A stretch of DNA of 64,000 nt from Phymorhynchus buccinoides (GCA_017654935.2 CM065706.1:15858559-15922558), one strand, 5' to 3'. Positions 1 to 11,447 are shown, numbered from the stretch's first letter. Numbers and translations: made by a program. The notes: generated by a model from the letters alone, not told the origin.

Positions 1-121
1 AGATTTCGTTATCCCACGGATCCTATGTAGTGTCCATGGTTATCCCTAGTTTGCAACTTTCGGTTTCATTACTGTTTTAGGCCTTCTTCTTGGCGGTGCG
101 TGACCACAATCAAGACTTTGT

Positions 122-259
122 GGCTATATTCACATTTTATGCCCGTCAACCCGGTCAAGAACGATAATCTGTTGACTGAAAAAGCAATTGCTTTTGTTCT
201 TTTCTGTTACAAATTATCGTTCTTGACGCCAGCAGACGGGCATAACTGTGAATATAGCC
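122..259. repeat. Palindromic MITE, copy 1
   Basis: The two arms are inverted copies: the left arm begins GGCTATATTCACATTTTATG and the right arm ends with its near complement. An inner pair (AACGATAATCTGTTGAC region against ATTATCGTTCTTGACG) extends the hairpin. A second member of the same family lies at 31200-31317. No coding capacity is seen. The superfamily cannot be assigned. Confidence 0.7.
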
Positions 260-531
260 GACTTTGTGTTGTTGTTGTTGTTGGTGGTTTTTTTGCTACT
301 AGGCCTTGTTGAAAGATAATAACCAATATCTTATTTTTGCCCCTAGGGGAGATAATCTGAAAATGCAATCAGCTGTGCATTTTTGCGTAGAGAGAGAAAC
401 TCGAATGTTTATTGAGGATAACTAAATAAGCACAAAATATGGCTTTTTTTCATCAGGTCCTCGTACAAAGCAAGCAAGCAAACATAAATTAAACGATAAA
501 CAACCACACAAATAAACTACAATCAAAACAG

Positions 532-602
<71 letters not shown>

Positions 603-905
603 ATTATATGGCACAAATATTCAACAAGTGAGTACAACACTTTTTGTCACTTATCACTCACCGGGGCTGTTTGCGTTCAACCAATGCACACACTTCTTCA
701 TATCGTGGACCTGAAAAGCAATTTTCCCTCTTCTTCTTTTTTTTGTTTTGAAAGTCATGAGTCTACACAGTCTGAGTGTACGAGAGACAAGTGCAAGTTG
801 TTTTACACAGACGGAGCGCTTGAAGTGACAGAATAGTCAAGAATAATGTAATTGAGTGGTGATGAGATTAACGTCCAATCGGTCAGAGACCCTAACAGTG
901 AAAAA
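260..905. other. Gene-free stretch with (GA)n array
   Basis: No exon-like reading frame is seen. The stretch holds a (GA)n microsatellite at about 534-599 and otherwise AT-rich unique-looking sequence. Confidence 0.6.
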
Positions 906-985
906 TTGTGTTTTACGTCATCTCGGTCATAGACACATATGGGACATTTGTAAATACAAAGATGGTGGGAACAATACTGGAGACC
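906..985. repeat. Interspersed repeat, 'TCGGTCATAGACACATATGG' family
   Basis: This block (TTTTACGTC, then TCTCGGTCATAGACACATATGGGACATTTGTAAATACAAAGATGG) recurs at 3957-4000 (partial), 20604-20797, 34945-34985 (partial), 41042-41222 and 41264-41312 (partial). The longest copies end near a GGTACCGCCAC motif. It behaves like a dispersed SINE-sized element, but I see no clear A and B boxes. Confidence 0.6.
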
Positions 986-1937
986 AACCAATCTCTTTTA
1001 TTTGACTGCAGTTTGGTGGAAATGCCTCATATTGAGAGTCATAGAGGCAGTCCAACACCAGATTTGTTTATATCTGTACCTAATGATACCTACTTTAGTA
1101 TTTATATCTAATAATTTTATAAGTAAACGGGGCAATACAGGTTTTGAGCATAACATTCTTCCTTTTGATATTTTGACCAAGTTCATAACTTAGTCACGTA
1201 CAAATTGAGAACATTACGTGTAGGACCAATAAGGTCCTAGACCGTTTTCGAATAAAAATGCTCGAATGTGGATGCTGGTTCTATGTAAGCTATTCTTAAA
1301 GCAGCGAAAAGAAAAGAAAATAATTTATTTAATGTGTTTTAAGAATATATGTCAGTAAAAATTATCTAACGTTTCTAAATTATCAAATACAAATGTAAAA
1401 TGGTATTTGTTACGCACAAAAAAAATCATACATGCATTTATGAGGTGGCAATTTGATTTGTTATTTTATTTTATTAATTGACCAAACAAAACAAATTGTT
1501 TCCCCTGTCTGAAAATCGTCAGTCACTGAGCTTTCGTGATCTGGATCTGGATCGCATAATACGTTGTAGAACCTACACAATAGGAGAGCGCATTGAAAGT
1601 TAAAATGGCTGTCTTGATGGTAGACACAAAAGGAGTTAAATTATCGTTTGAAACTTTGGGTTTGACTTTGACAGGACTGTCTTAGTTTTAGTTTAATTAA
1701 GGAACGGTAACTCTGTAATTAACTCCCTTCACCACTTTACCTTTCCTTACTTTACTATTATTATTCTTTCTTCTTTCAAATACGTCGCTACAATCCAGTA
1801 GTCTGGCACAGGCCTAACTGCGACGGGGAGAGATTGCGCAGAGGCGGTTTATTGACGTTGGTTGACTGATAGCTGTCTTTTATCCTCTCTCCTTGCCTCA
1901 CTATTTCTATCTTAGTGTTAGTTGAAAGATAATCATA
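986..1937. other. Gene-free AT-rich stretch
   Basis: No gene is seen. The piece at about 993-1043 is present in inverted orientation at about 3662-3714 (CAATCTCTTTTATTTGACTG on one side), and the neighbouring GGACG(T/C)TAATCTCATCA sequence is inverted with it. The pair therefore marks two opposite copies of one repeat flanking about 2.6 kb. Confidence 0.55.
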
Positions 1938-2115
1938 TTTAGGCCTATGATTCCCCCGTAGTCGGAGTGTGGCTGCCCACTTCGCAGGGTAATCAAAAAT
2001 GGTCGCAAACGTAATGTTCTCATCCCGCATAGCTGCTGCATTTGTACCATAGGCATAGTGTTCAAGTGCTTCCGCTGTTCGGATGATCCCTGGAGTCTTT
2101 TAGCCAGGGTACAAC
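1938..2115 (-). repeat. Interspersed repeat, 'CTCCAGGGATCATCCC' family
   Basis: Read on the - strand this matches copies at about 15730-15890 (+), 19885-20032 (+) and 37903-38050 (-). Shared features are CTGGCTTAAAGACTCCAGGG at one end and CCACACTCCGACTTCGGAGG at the other. The size and dispersal suit a SINE. No protein coding is seen. Confidence 0.65.
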
Positions 2116-2867
2116 AACAACATGCCTGTGATGAAAATTCGATTTATCAACCAAGGCACTGCAAATAAAGACACAATTAGCCAAGCTTTTAACAACACAT
2201 CACTCACTTGCACATCTTACTTCCAACAATAAAAGAAATAACAACAGCAACACAGAGAGAAAGGGAGATAGAAAGACTTTAATTTTTAGAGATTTATTTT
2301 TGGGGTTACTAAGTTCAGAACTTAGTCTTTGTAAAAATAATTTTGAATATATATGGTTATAGGTACTATCCCCGGTAGGATAGATTTTCAAGGTCACTTA
2401 TTTTTTGCAAAGATTAGAAGCCTTATTTGCAAGATATATTTCCAAGCAGCGGTATAAGATGCACTGATATATTTTCTGTGTTTCAACAATAGTTTTCCGT
2501 TTAACCCATCTATTATTTTTAGATCATGAATCAAATTTCAAGTTGTTATTTGTGGCATTGAAGAAAAGAACACAACTGTGTCAATATTATTGTTCGCAGT
2601 TTCATTTGGCAATATTTTTTTTAATGAAATTCTAAAGAAAAATTGTCTCCCTTCACAGCGTCAGCGATGCTGTGCCACTTTCAAGTCTTCAATAATGTTT
2701 CGTCACACTTTTTTCATGCTGTGATGCTTATCCTGTCCCACACCTAACAATTCTTTTCATTTTTATTTTCTCGATGGGCCTCTGCAGTGACAAATTTCAC
2801 CAGAAACGAAAATATCAGTATTCCACACATACAAGTAGAGACAGTGTAATGGTCGACTTATGGCGAT
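2116..2867. other. Gene-free AT-rich stretch
   Basis: I see no exon, RNA gene or clear repeat here. Confidence 0.5.
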
Positions 2868-2933
2868 TATTTGCCCACCAGGGGGCATAGCGCTCGAGTG
2901 GGGCTTATCACGCTATATTCTTAGGTGGGGCGT

Positions 2934-2993
<60 letters not shown>

Positions 2994-3094
2994 GTTGGAC
3001 TCATACCTATCTCTCTCTCTCTGTCTCTTTATCCCCAGCTAAGAATATAAAGAGGATTAGCCCCCACTCGAGCGTTATGCCACCTGGCGGGAAA
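2868..3094. repeat. Foldback element with a (GA)n array in the loop
   Basis: The left arm CCCACCAGGGGGCATAGCGC plus TCGAGTGGGGCTTATCACGCTATATTCTTA is the inverse of the right arm TAAGAATATAAAGAGGATTAGCCCCCACTCGAGCGTTATGCCACCTGGCGGG. The loop is a pure (GA)n run followed by a G-run and a short (CT)n. It is a non-coding foldback/MITE-like element. Confidence 0.7.
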
Positions 3095-4200
3095 AAGAGC
3101 CTGCTAAGTCGCTCATTAAAATTTGAACACTTGAGTTGCCCTCCTTACTTACAGGTTCACACCTTCAGGAAAAGATAACTACGGCGGTTGGCCTCACTTC
3201 TCTAATAGGGAAAAGAGTTGAGTACCCACTCTCTAAATATAAGGTTTCTGGTAGAACTCAAGGAACGTTTTCAATTCGCCCTGTTCCCGTTTTGCCGCAA
3301 CGATTTGCGCCGGTGTATTTTTCGCCCTGTTTCGTTTCGCCCTGTTCCAATTTTGTCCCGCCTCTCTCTAACATTCAACACAGTTCAATAGAGGTTATCG
3401 GCAATATTAACATTTATTGATTAAAAAAATATGGTTTCAAACTTATTGTTAAAAACATAAATCGAGGGGTATTTGCCTGGGGCTGTTGTCGTCAACTCAC
3501 CGTCAGAGTGATGGGGACAAACCAGGGAACATCAGATCAGTGAATAAACGTCGCATATCTATTGAAAGAGGAGAGAAAGACTAAAACAGTTGTATGAAGT
3601 GTCGGAACCTGAACTGATGGGGTTAGTTTTTCAAGACGGAAATCTGACTCTCAAACTATGACTCTCAATATGAGGCATTTCCACCAAGCTGGTAAATGCT
3701 GCAGTCAAATAAAAGAGATTGTTGGCCTTTCAGGACCTTTTTTTGGACGCTAATCTCATCATCATCGGCATCATCTTTCGGGACCTTTCCCAACACCAGC
3801 TGTCACCAAAACCTTTTGTCCGAGAGAGTGGGGATGTATCCTGGCCAAAGCATAACGACCGCTACAAACAAATTCTAGCCCAACCACCCAAGCAGCTGCC
3901 CCTTCTTCTATGATCTGGCAGTCATGGTCAGACACTGCAGGCTGGCGGTGAGGTTTATGTTTTACGTCCTCTCGGTTACGAAGAACCATATGGGACAGTA
4001 CTTTAAATAGAACAGGCTGGCACTAGCACCTTATAAATTATTATATAGTGTAGACCTTGAGCTGTATAGGCCTAACCTAGCTTCTACCCACGCACCCCCA
4101 CCACCCTAGCCAAATAGAACTCCTCGTTCTGCTGGACATTATCGTGGTGGGGCTCAGGGAACAGGGGCATGGGAGTGGGGGATGGGGAAGGGGGGGTTCA
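3095..4200. other. Gene-free stretch with repeat fragments
   Basis: No gene is seen. A set of short degenerate CGCCCTGTT(C/T)C(C/G) repeats lies at 3270-3360. Fragments of two dispersed families lie at 3662-3714 and 3957-4000. Confidence 0.5.
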
Positions 4201-4239
4201 GATCTGGGTTTTGAAGACCTCCACTGAGGCTGATGAAAT

Positions 4240-4990
4240 TTCCTCAGGTGGAAGACTGTTCCATTCGCACACGGCTCTTGGGAAGAAAGAGAATTTCCTG
4301 TAGTTAGTCACTTCTTGGTAGCAGGAAGCAGGTACGCTGCCGTGTGCGACTGTCTCATCTGTCTGGGTGGTGGGTGAGGGACTGGCCTATGCTGAGTATG
4401 CTCTCCATGGTGGTACTTGAAGAAGGTGGCCAACCTTGCCGTTCTTCGTCTGTCCTTCAGCAGAGGCCAGTGCAGATCCGTCAACATGTTGTCCACACTT
4501 GAGTTTGACGGTGGCGGTTGACGACCCATCGGGCTGCACGGCGTGGACCTTCTCCAACTTGCCGATGTTCTTGGCAGTGTACGGGTCCCAGACAGGCGCT
4601 GCGTACTCAAGTGTGGGTCGTACTAAGGCCTTGTAGGCTGTCTCTTTCAAAGTGATGGAGCCGATTCCTTCGTAGGAATCCAAGGGCTTTGTTGGCCTTG
4701 CCGCGGTTTACTGTTGTTCATGTGGGTGTCCCACGACAGGTCTTGTTGGATGGTGACACCAAGGTATTTCACCTCTTTGACTGCCTGCAACTTCTGGCCG
4801 TGAAGATGATAGGAGCCAGGTTGTGAGGTTTTTTTTTCTGGTCGCCGGTGTGCAGGGTCTGACACTTTCCCGCTGGGTGGAACTCCATTTATGTTCCCAC
4901 TCTGCCATGTTGTCAAGATCTTGCTGGAGCGCCTCTTGGTCTTTCTGAGATGCGACACTTCTGTAGCAGAGGGTATCATCTGCGAAGAGC
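4240..4990 (-). mobile_element. Non-LTR retrotransposon reverse transcriptase, 3' fragment
   Basis: The - strand encodes broken pieces of the C-terminal half of a Jockey/CR1-type reverse transcriptase. Recognisable stretches include KYLGVTIQQDLSWDTHMN and ALVRPTLEYAAPVWDPYT, the usual 'YLGV...W..H' and 'R..LEYA.PVWDP' blocks after the polymerase palm. Several frameshifts separate them, so this is a dead copy. It lies just upstream of the receptor promoter and has no visible link to it. Confidence 0.8.
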
Positions 4991-5080
4991 CGAGATGTGG
5001 AGGACAGTTTTGTTTACAACTTACAAAGGCCTATAGCTTTCGCGTTAGTTCTTTCAGTTGGAGTGCCTTCTTTGTTTGTT

Positions 5081-5466
5081 TTTCCTTAGCTTAGGTTTAA
5101 TTTTTACTTAGAACTCTAACTCTAACCCAATCTTCGACCCATCTCCCAAATTGGGCTGTTTTTCTGTGGATCGCGCCGTGGCTGACGCCCTGCACCTATG
5201 TCAGCAGCCTCTACGTAAGAGCGCACTGCGTCAGTGTCCCTACGTCACAACGAGCCAAGAAAAGACAACCCCGCACACAAAAATGACAAATATCCCGGAA
5301 GTAAAAACGCAAGCCCTGACGACCTCACCTCAAACAAACATGGCGGCCAAGAGGGAGCTTGGGTAGCTGAGTAGAACTAAATGCCGCAATTTTCTTCTTT
5401 TCATTGTACATTGGCACTTCGGGCAGACTCGTTTCATATCAAGGGGTTCTTATTGATTTGTGTATC
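5081..5466 (+). promoter_or_regulatory. Promoter and 5' UTR of the CUB receptor gene
   Basis: The block before the signal-peptide ATG is less AT-rich than its surroundings and free of repeats. It has a CRE-like TACGTCA at 5241-5247, an ETS core CCGGAAGT at 5295-5302 and a YY1-like CATGGCGGCC at 5339-5348. No TATA box is evident, so a dispersed, broadly used start is likely. The start site itself cannot be read from the sequence. The promoter of the - strand gene near 61.1 kb carries the same three motif types. Confidence 0.5.
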
Positions 5467-5530
5467 ATGGTGGAAAGCAGCATGGGGTCACTTGTAACGG
5501 CTGTCTTTCTTTGCTTCATCGTTTGGCAAG
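5467..5530 (+). CDS. CUB receptor exon 1: signal peptide
   Basis: First coding exon. ATG at 5467 opens 21 residues starting MVESSMGSL with a hydrophobic core (VTAVFLCFIVW), typical of a cleaved secretory signal. The frame runs into CAAG|GTAAGA, a strong donor at 5530/5531, leaving one base (phase 1). The next exon begins after an AG with TG, completing a Val codon. A second ATG six codons in could also serve as the start and would keep the hydrophobic core. The exon is short, so the call rests on the donor, the phase match and the CUB exons that follow. Confidence 0.7.
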
Positions 5531-6100
5531 GTAAGATAAACTTAGAATCAAAGAATGCTGTGAATTATCAATTAACCGGTTGAGTTAGTTTGGGTTATTC
5601 GTGGATCTTTTTCGGAGACGTGTACATATTTTCGACGTGCCAGGATTGGCAGAAAGAGATGTGTTGGGTAGGGGGTGGGGGCTGGATTTACAATAAGCTG
5701 GATGAGTTTTGTAAAAAAACATTTTGGAGAATCTCAAAATGTATTTCACTATATAAAGCCTTATTTTAACAATAACAGTTCTCTTTACTTTATCTCAAGG
5801 GTTACAGGGAGTGTAGCATAGCATTCCACAGTAAAGATGCAGATAAACACCCCCTGTCACAGTCTTGGTTCATTGCATTCTTTCCATCCTGCCTTTATCT
5901 TCTACTAATGTTTAAGGCTTTAATGTATATTTGTAATTGTGTAAGTGAATGAAAATTAAATATAGCAAATGCATAGAGGTTGTAGTGCTCCATCTGCAGT
6001 AAGAAAGGCAAGACTGAAAAATAGGAAAGAACCGAGAAATGGAGGAGGGGCTGTGGATCTGCATCTTTGCCTCATTCCACCCTTACCTTTCAAGAAATGT

Positions 6101-6159
<59 letters not shown>

Positions 6160-6241
6160 AAACGGATTACATCCACTTCGCCTACGCTCGTTTCGCCTAC
6201 TCTTTGATGTATGTAATCTGCCACTTCATTTGCATATAATA

Positions 6242-6328
<87 letters not shown>

Positions 6329-6375
6329 TGTTTCTTTTCTTCTGTCACATGCACAGAGAGACTTACACTCAGACT

Positions 6376-6436
<61 letters not shown>

Positions 6437-6491
6437 ATGGCAGAGGAGCAAGGCAAATACTTTAGATGCAATTGAATATGAAATTGTGCAG
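5531..6491. other. Intron 1 with (CT)n and (AC)n arrays
   Basis: Carries (CT)n at 6104-6157 and 6245-6324 and (AC)n at 6377-6432. The acceptor at 6490-6491 has only a weak pyrimidine tract right next to it. No other exon is seen. Confidence 0.6.
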
Positions 6492-6600
6492 TGAAAGGAA
6501 ACAGCTGCCCTTACGACTCAGAGCTAACAGCAAGCAGCATCAGCAGCCTCTACGTATTTAACCAAACTTTGGATGAGCCTTACGATCGCGTATTTGGCGG
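6492..6600 (+). CDS. CUB receptor exon 2: start of CUB domain
   Basis: After AG at 6490-6491 the frame reads V-KGNSCPYDSELTASSISS and on to YDRVFGG, ending at GGCGG|GTATGTG (phase 2). It supplies the first CUB cysteine (GNSC) and one N-glycosylation sequon (NQT). The layout 'C-x(n)-S.I.S' matches the beginning of CUB domains, where the sequence between Cys1 and the first strand is poorly conserved. The exon fits exons 1 and 3 in phase. It shows little conservation on its own; its identity rests on position and phase. Confidence 0.72.
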
Positions 6601-8540
6601 GTATGTGTGGGCTTCAGGTTTAGGAAGTGTGTATGTGTGTGCGTGTGTGTGTGTGTGCGCATGCGCGTGTCGCAGTCAAAAAAGTCGCTCAGTCAAATAA
6701 ATCGCCCGCTACTATGAGAGTGTGTATTTGCGACAACCAGAAATTTCACTTTTTCTGTACTTGAACCATTTACCTAGCCCTAACCCTAACCCTATCCCTA
6801 ACCCTAGAAAAAAGTGAAATTTGTGGTTCATGCTCAATGTCGCAAAATACACACTCTCATAATATAGTAGCCGGGCGATTTATTTGACTGAGCGACTTTT
6901 GTGGCTGCGACAGCGCGCGCGCGCGTGTGTGTGTGTGTGTGTGTGTGTGTGATGTTAATGTTGCTTGTGTTGTGTTTCATATAAATTCATGTCTACATAG
7001 CTTTGTGTGTGTGTGTGATAGTATAGATGTTGTTGCTTGTGTTGTGTTTCATGTCTACATACCTGTCTGTGTGTGCAGCCGGATGTGTATTTAAACATGA
7101 AGGTTGATTCATTATTTCATCAGCTTTATGCATATTATATACAGTACATGTTTGTGTCTGTATGCTCGAGTTTAAGTGGTCATGCACACATTTTGTTATC
7201 ATCATATAGTAAAAAGCCAACTGTCCGTCCGTGTGTGTGTGTGTGTGTGTGTCTGTCTGAAACACAAAACGGGCCTTATAACTCCGCCGTTTTTTGACCG
7301 AATCGCTTCAAATTTGCTGTGAGCCCTAACGGGGTGATGGCAACGGCAACCGGGGTAGCCATGTCATTTGCGCGAAACGCGTATCCGCCGGACTCTCGGT
7401 GCCCGTATCTCCGGCATTTCTGGACCGATTGCCTTCAAATTTGGCAGGTACATGACCGGGGATGGTGACTATCGGTGTGCCAAACCGGAAGCGAATCGGT
7501 TACGAAACATGCGCTATACGCCGCTTCACCTTTTCACGAATAACTCCGCCGTTTCTTAACCGAATCGCCTCAAATTTGCTGTCAGGCTTGCTATGGCCCG
7601 GGCAAAGCCTGGCAGCAAATTTGAAGAGAATCGGGAGAGCGTGTCACTCTCAGAGCAGCGCCAACGGGAAACGGGGCCTTATAACTCCGCCGTTTCTTAA
7701 CCGAATCGCTTCAAATTTGCTGTACTCAGCGTTACCAGTACTTGGCATTACCGTTACTAGGCGTTACCAGTACGGTGCATTGCCAGTACTAGGCGTTGCG
7801 CTAGTTCTAATGATAAGTTAAGACTTAATCTTAATTAGTCAAATGTTTTCTTAGATTTATTAATAGCTCTGTCCTCTTGTTTATTTGCCATGGTATATTT
7901 CGTTGGGTGGCTAGTTTTTTGTTTGTGTGTTTGTTTTATGTTAATTTTTCCATGATTGTATGTTTATATACTCTCTTTTTTACTGCAACATGTAGTTGAA
8001 TGCTTGGAAAATCTTTTGTAATAAGACAAGTACTGCTGGTTTGGTTGTGTTTTTTTTATACACATATACACATACTATTATGCCTTTTTCTTTGTATGGA
8101 AACTGAAGTCCTTTATCTCTTAAAGTCAGACTCAGACTGAAGCTTCCAAGAAAGAGTGAAGTAATGATTGGGACATCGGTAATGAGTTAACATCGTTAGG
8201 CATAGGCTGCATACACATACACATGGATGTTCTGCACGGAAACCCATGCGCAATCCGTAAATAATTAAAGGAAAGAAGGGGAAAAATGTGTCCATGTTTA
8301 CCCTAATCCGTATATTTGTTTCCTTCTTTCTTTTATTTATTGATTATTTCTGCACGGAAAATCCGGATGTACTAAGTCTACTTATTATATATTTCCTAAT
8401 TTTGATGTAAGTCGCTAAATGATTACGGCCATGTCCTATGTTGTTATAAATTGTTTGTGTTCTTTTTTTTGTCAGATTGAAGTTGTGTACCGTATTTGAA
8501 GACATGGATTTGATCTCTTTTGTTTTCATATAAATTACAG
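6601..8540. other. Intron 2: MITE, (GT)n arrays and an interspersed repeat
   Basis: Besides the separately listed foldback element at 6668-6911, the intron holds short (GT)n runs at about 6926-6951, 7002-7016 and 7231-7251. A dispersed repeat spans about 7262-7800, in which CTTATAACTCCGCCGTTT plus GAATCGCTTCAAATTTGCTG occurs three times. The same 'CGCTTCAAAT' theme appears again at 48650 and beyond. No exon is seen. Confidence 0.55.
6668..6911. repeat. Foldback MITE with telomere-like CCCTAA repeats in the loop
   Basis: The arms are inverted copies of about 85 bases or more: GTCGCAGTCAAAAAAGTCGC on the left, and its near complement at the right end (GCGACTTTTGTGGCTGCGAC). The loop at about 6776-6806 reads CCCTAACCCTAACCCTATCC and continues CTAACCCTAG. 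(GT)n arrays flank both sides. Confidence 0.75.
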
Positions 8541-8680
8541 ACGCACAGATGGTTTGGAATGCACGTGGCGCATAGAAGCTGCGGGGGATGACAAAAAAAT
8601 CGTTCGTCTGAACTTCACCACTTTTCACATTTTGAACGACACGTCCACCCGGGATGGAGACTGCATTAAAATCTATGACG
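8541..8680 (+). CDS. CUB receptor exon 3: core of CUB domain
   Basis: Acceptor TTACAG at 8535-8540, donor GACG|GTGAGG at 8680/8681. It enters in phase 2 and leaves in phase 1. The frame shows the CUB core: LECTWRIEA (Cys2 and the C-x-W-x-I strand), IVRLNFTTFHIL (the 'I.L.F..F.L' strand) and GDCIKIYDG or -V (Cys3 and the 'C..D.L.I.DG' strand). Two N-glycosylation sequons (NFT, NDT) are present. CUB domains are extracellular beta-sandwich modules used for protein or ligand binding. This is the most diagnostic exon of the gene. Confidence 0.87.
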
Positions 8681-8866
8681 GTGAGGCTTAAATGTGTTTA
8701 GTTTCTATTTATTTTATTGATCTTTCAATCTTCCTTCCTCTGTGTTCTTCCCTTTCTTCTTTCTTATTTTCCTTATCATTTCTTTCTTTTCTTTTCTTTT
8801 TGTTTGTTTCATTTCCATTTTTTCTTGTACCCATTTTTCTTTTCTTTTTCTTCTTTTCTGTGATGA

Positions 8867-9265
8867 TTTTTTTTTTTATGACTGATGATGATGATGAGTC
8901 CTAATGAAGATGATGCTGTGGGATCCATTACGGATTGAGACACCGTGATAGGGCTGTCCTCCACGCTCCCTGTCCCTGGCGTCAACCAGGCCCGGGAGGA
9001 ACAGACACCTGCAGTGTTGGTCAGGAAATTAGAGCAACATTCTCAATACACATCCGTCAAGTGGATGAGGCTCGACTGTGTGGTCCCAGTCTTCCCATTG
9101 AGTCCACAGCACACTCACTCTGGGTAGGAGTCGGTCTGGGCAAAAAACCCACAAAAGACCCTGATGGGATTCGAACCCAAGTCCACAACTAGTCCAACCA
9201 CTAGTCCACAACTCTAACCAATGAGCTACAGTGGCAAGGCGAATGTCTTAACCACTCTGCCACCT
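8867..9265 (-). repeat. tRNA-derived SINE
   Basis: Read on the - strand, the right end starts GGTGGCAGAGTGGTTAAGAC, which has the spacing and sequence of a tRNA box A region. GGTTCGAATCC follows at 9177-9167 as a clear box B. The body runs to about 8920, followed by ATC repeats and an A-rich tail at 8867-8900. These are the parts of a polymerase III SINE. It is inserted antisense in intron 3. Confidence 0.78.
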
Positions 9266-10352
9266 TCTTTCCCTAATGGATATTGAAGTTGCAAAAATTG
9301 GCTTGCATTAAAAGGAAGGCTGCTATGACTTTTTTGTTCGAAATATCCCAAGGCAATTGTTGAAAGTAGGATGCCAGAAAAGTGGATTATGTTCTGTTGT
9401 AGCCACACACCCTTAATTTCTCTCCTCTTTCGGCTTTTTCACTCCTGCCTTTCATAGCAAACATTAGGCAGTATTGTAATAATAAAAATAATATGCACAG
9501 TATCAACTTTTGAATTAATTTTTTTTTTTAATCAATAATCATTGTCATTTGTGGTTACTCAGTTTTTACCTGAATTTCTTAGTGAATTTTATTCAGGGGT
9601 GGAAAAGACATGTGACAGCTTTTTAACTGGCTTTTGATTGTTCACAGAGTAAAGAAATCCCAAATGAAGGCAATCGTCGAAACGTCGGGGAAAAGAAAAC
9701 CTTGCTTGTTTCTGTTTGTCATTTGAATGAATGTTGTGTCTTATCATTGTCACTAATAATTAATTGCATTACTTTTCTTTTTGTGCCCCCCAAAAAAAAA
9801 TTACCATTTAGTAGAAAAGACGAAACAACCTATTACAGGATTTCCCGCTCGTCACGAGACTGTCACAGCACTGTCACACATCTTTGTGTCACTAGTCATG
9901 CACTGATTGGGGAAAATCCATTTGTAGCGACACGGCTGTTCCATGAACCTCCCCCTTTTTGTGTGATATTTTCGGATGCATATTTTGAATTGTTTAAAAG
10001 AATAAAAAATTAATTATAAGATATATAGAAAATGATAGTGGTTTCAGTGCTCAGTGTACAATAAGAAAGGCAAGACTGAAAAAGCTGGAAGAGCCGAGAA
10101 ATTAAACGAGGAGTGTGTGTGGGGGGGGGGGGGGGGGCTAAAATACAGGATTGCCAAAAGTGTGCCAAAAGGTCGGAGTGCATTGTCTGCATAGTAGAGG
10201 CTTGCAGTGTTGATTGACCTCAATGCTCGTGGCTGCAAGTACAGGAGTACTGAAATCAGGAATTAAAAAAAACCGACAGAAACACTCTTCAGGAATGGCC
10301 ATCTGGAACAACGGTCTTAATACAAAATCAGAAATGTCTGCTAGGGTTAATA

Positions 10353-10484
10353 CCTGATCGCTTCTCGGCCTTTGGGCTGGGACAGTGATTCAGGAACATA
10401 AATTTTGGTTTATACCCTGGTTGGTTTGTTCGGCCCGTCATACATGGCGAAAGCCGATACGCGACGTTAAGCTGAACTTCCATC
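10353..10484 (+). repeat. U2-snRNA-headed retro-insertion with target-site duplication
   Basis: The insertion begins almost at once with ATCGCTTCTCGGCCTTTGGG at 10357-10376, followed by CT. This is the 5' end of U2 snRNA with one T missing; after about 22 bases the similarity stops. The 132-base block is bracketed by perfect 12-base direct repeats CTAGGGTTAATA at 10341-10352 and 10485-10496. That fits reverse-transcribed insertion. No poly-A tail is seen. It could be a chimeric U2 pseudogene or a member of a U2-headed SINE family. Confidence 0.6.
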
Positions 10485-10602
10485 CTAGGGTTAATAGTAA
10501 GACAGAAACATGGTGATATTGATGCAGTATTTTAACGCTTTCTCCCAATTACACAAAAACATATGGCATATGCCTTCACGACTTCATGGATGGACATAAA
10601 TT

Positions 10603-10984
10603 TAAATTGGGTTAACAAAGATAGAAATAGTGAGGCAAGGAAAGAGGATAATAGTGAAGTAAGGAAAGGTAACTCTCTGTTATTAACTCCCTTCGCTAAA
10701 GTTATTTTTGGCACCAAGTCGCCTAGCAAAGCATAAGCAACAGCCACATTGAGACACTTAAGCACCACACAACACAGAACAAATTAGTATGCCTCGATAG
10801 AAGTTGTGGTTGTGTACTGTATGAGTGATGGTCATATAGGCAGTCCTGGGTCATCCTTTTTTGAGGACGAACCTGGGTCTGTCTCAATGTGGCTGTTGTT
10901 TATTCTTTGCTAGGCGACTTGGTGCCGAAAATAACTTTGGTGAAGGGAGTTAATTACCTTTCCTTGCTTCACCATGAATTTAAA
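10603..10984. repeat. Foldback element
   Basis: Inverted arms: the left runs from TTTAAATTGG through GTGAAGTAAGGAAAGGTAAC to CAAGTCGCCTAGCAAAGCAT and GCCACATTGAGAC, and the right (from 10880) reads back through GTCTCAATGTGGCTG to CCAATTTAAATT. A related fragment lies near 1697-1760. No coding is seen. Confidence 0.65.
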
Positions 10985-11015
10985 TTGGTCAGAAATGGAA
11001 GATTCAGATAATATT

Positions 11016-11447
11016 TGTGACCCAGCATCACGAAAGGGACATTAAGTGTCAAAATGACCATTCTGAGAATATGGCACAGTTGGAAACTTCAGGCAATTCT
11101 TTTCTTTCTAATGATATAAAAATCATTCTTGTATCCTTTTTTTTGTTGCAGAGTTATGAGCATTTAAAATTGGTAAGGTGACTATCGACCATTTTGAGAA
11201 ATCACAGTCTACAGTCTTGCCTATCCTAAGGAAATGCATCAACCTACTAATTTTAAAGCACTTTTTGGAATATTTAGAGACCCTATGAAAGATTATCCTT
11301 TATGGAGATGAAAGATAAGATGTTAGAGAGCACAAAAATACCCACAACTCAAAATTGATTTTAAAAAAATGATATTTTTGACTTTGCAAGCCTGTTGTGA
11401 GAAACTAGCCCAGTGACTTAATGTCCCTTTCGTGGTGCTGGGTCACA
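11016..11447. repeat. TIR element (TGTGACCC family), 432 bp
   Basis: Terminal inverted repeats of 32 bases with one mismatch: TGTGACCCAGCATCACGAAA and onward at 11016-11047, against 11416-11447. The interior is non-coding. The larger element at 51206-52190 has related ends (TGTGACCC, CAC, GGGTCTTA). The right end sits only 55 bases before the exon 4 acceptor. Confidence 0.78.

Noticed and set aside
5969..6475. 168-codon + frame containing Ser-Leu and His-Thr repeats
   Set aside because: It only bridges two (CT)n arrays and one (AC)n array inside intron 1.
9160..9265. Functional tRNA gene on the - strand
   Set aside because: Box A and box B are present but the cloverleaf is disrupted and the body continues into a SINE with an A-rich tail.
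9702..10013. 103-codon + frame in intron 3
   Set aside because: Low-complexity start, no splice sites in the right phase, and no similarity to CUB or any family I recognise.
10357..10378. Functional U2 snRNA gene
   Set aside because: Only the first 22 or so bases match U2; the branch-site recognition and Sm regions are absent.
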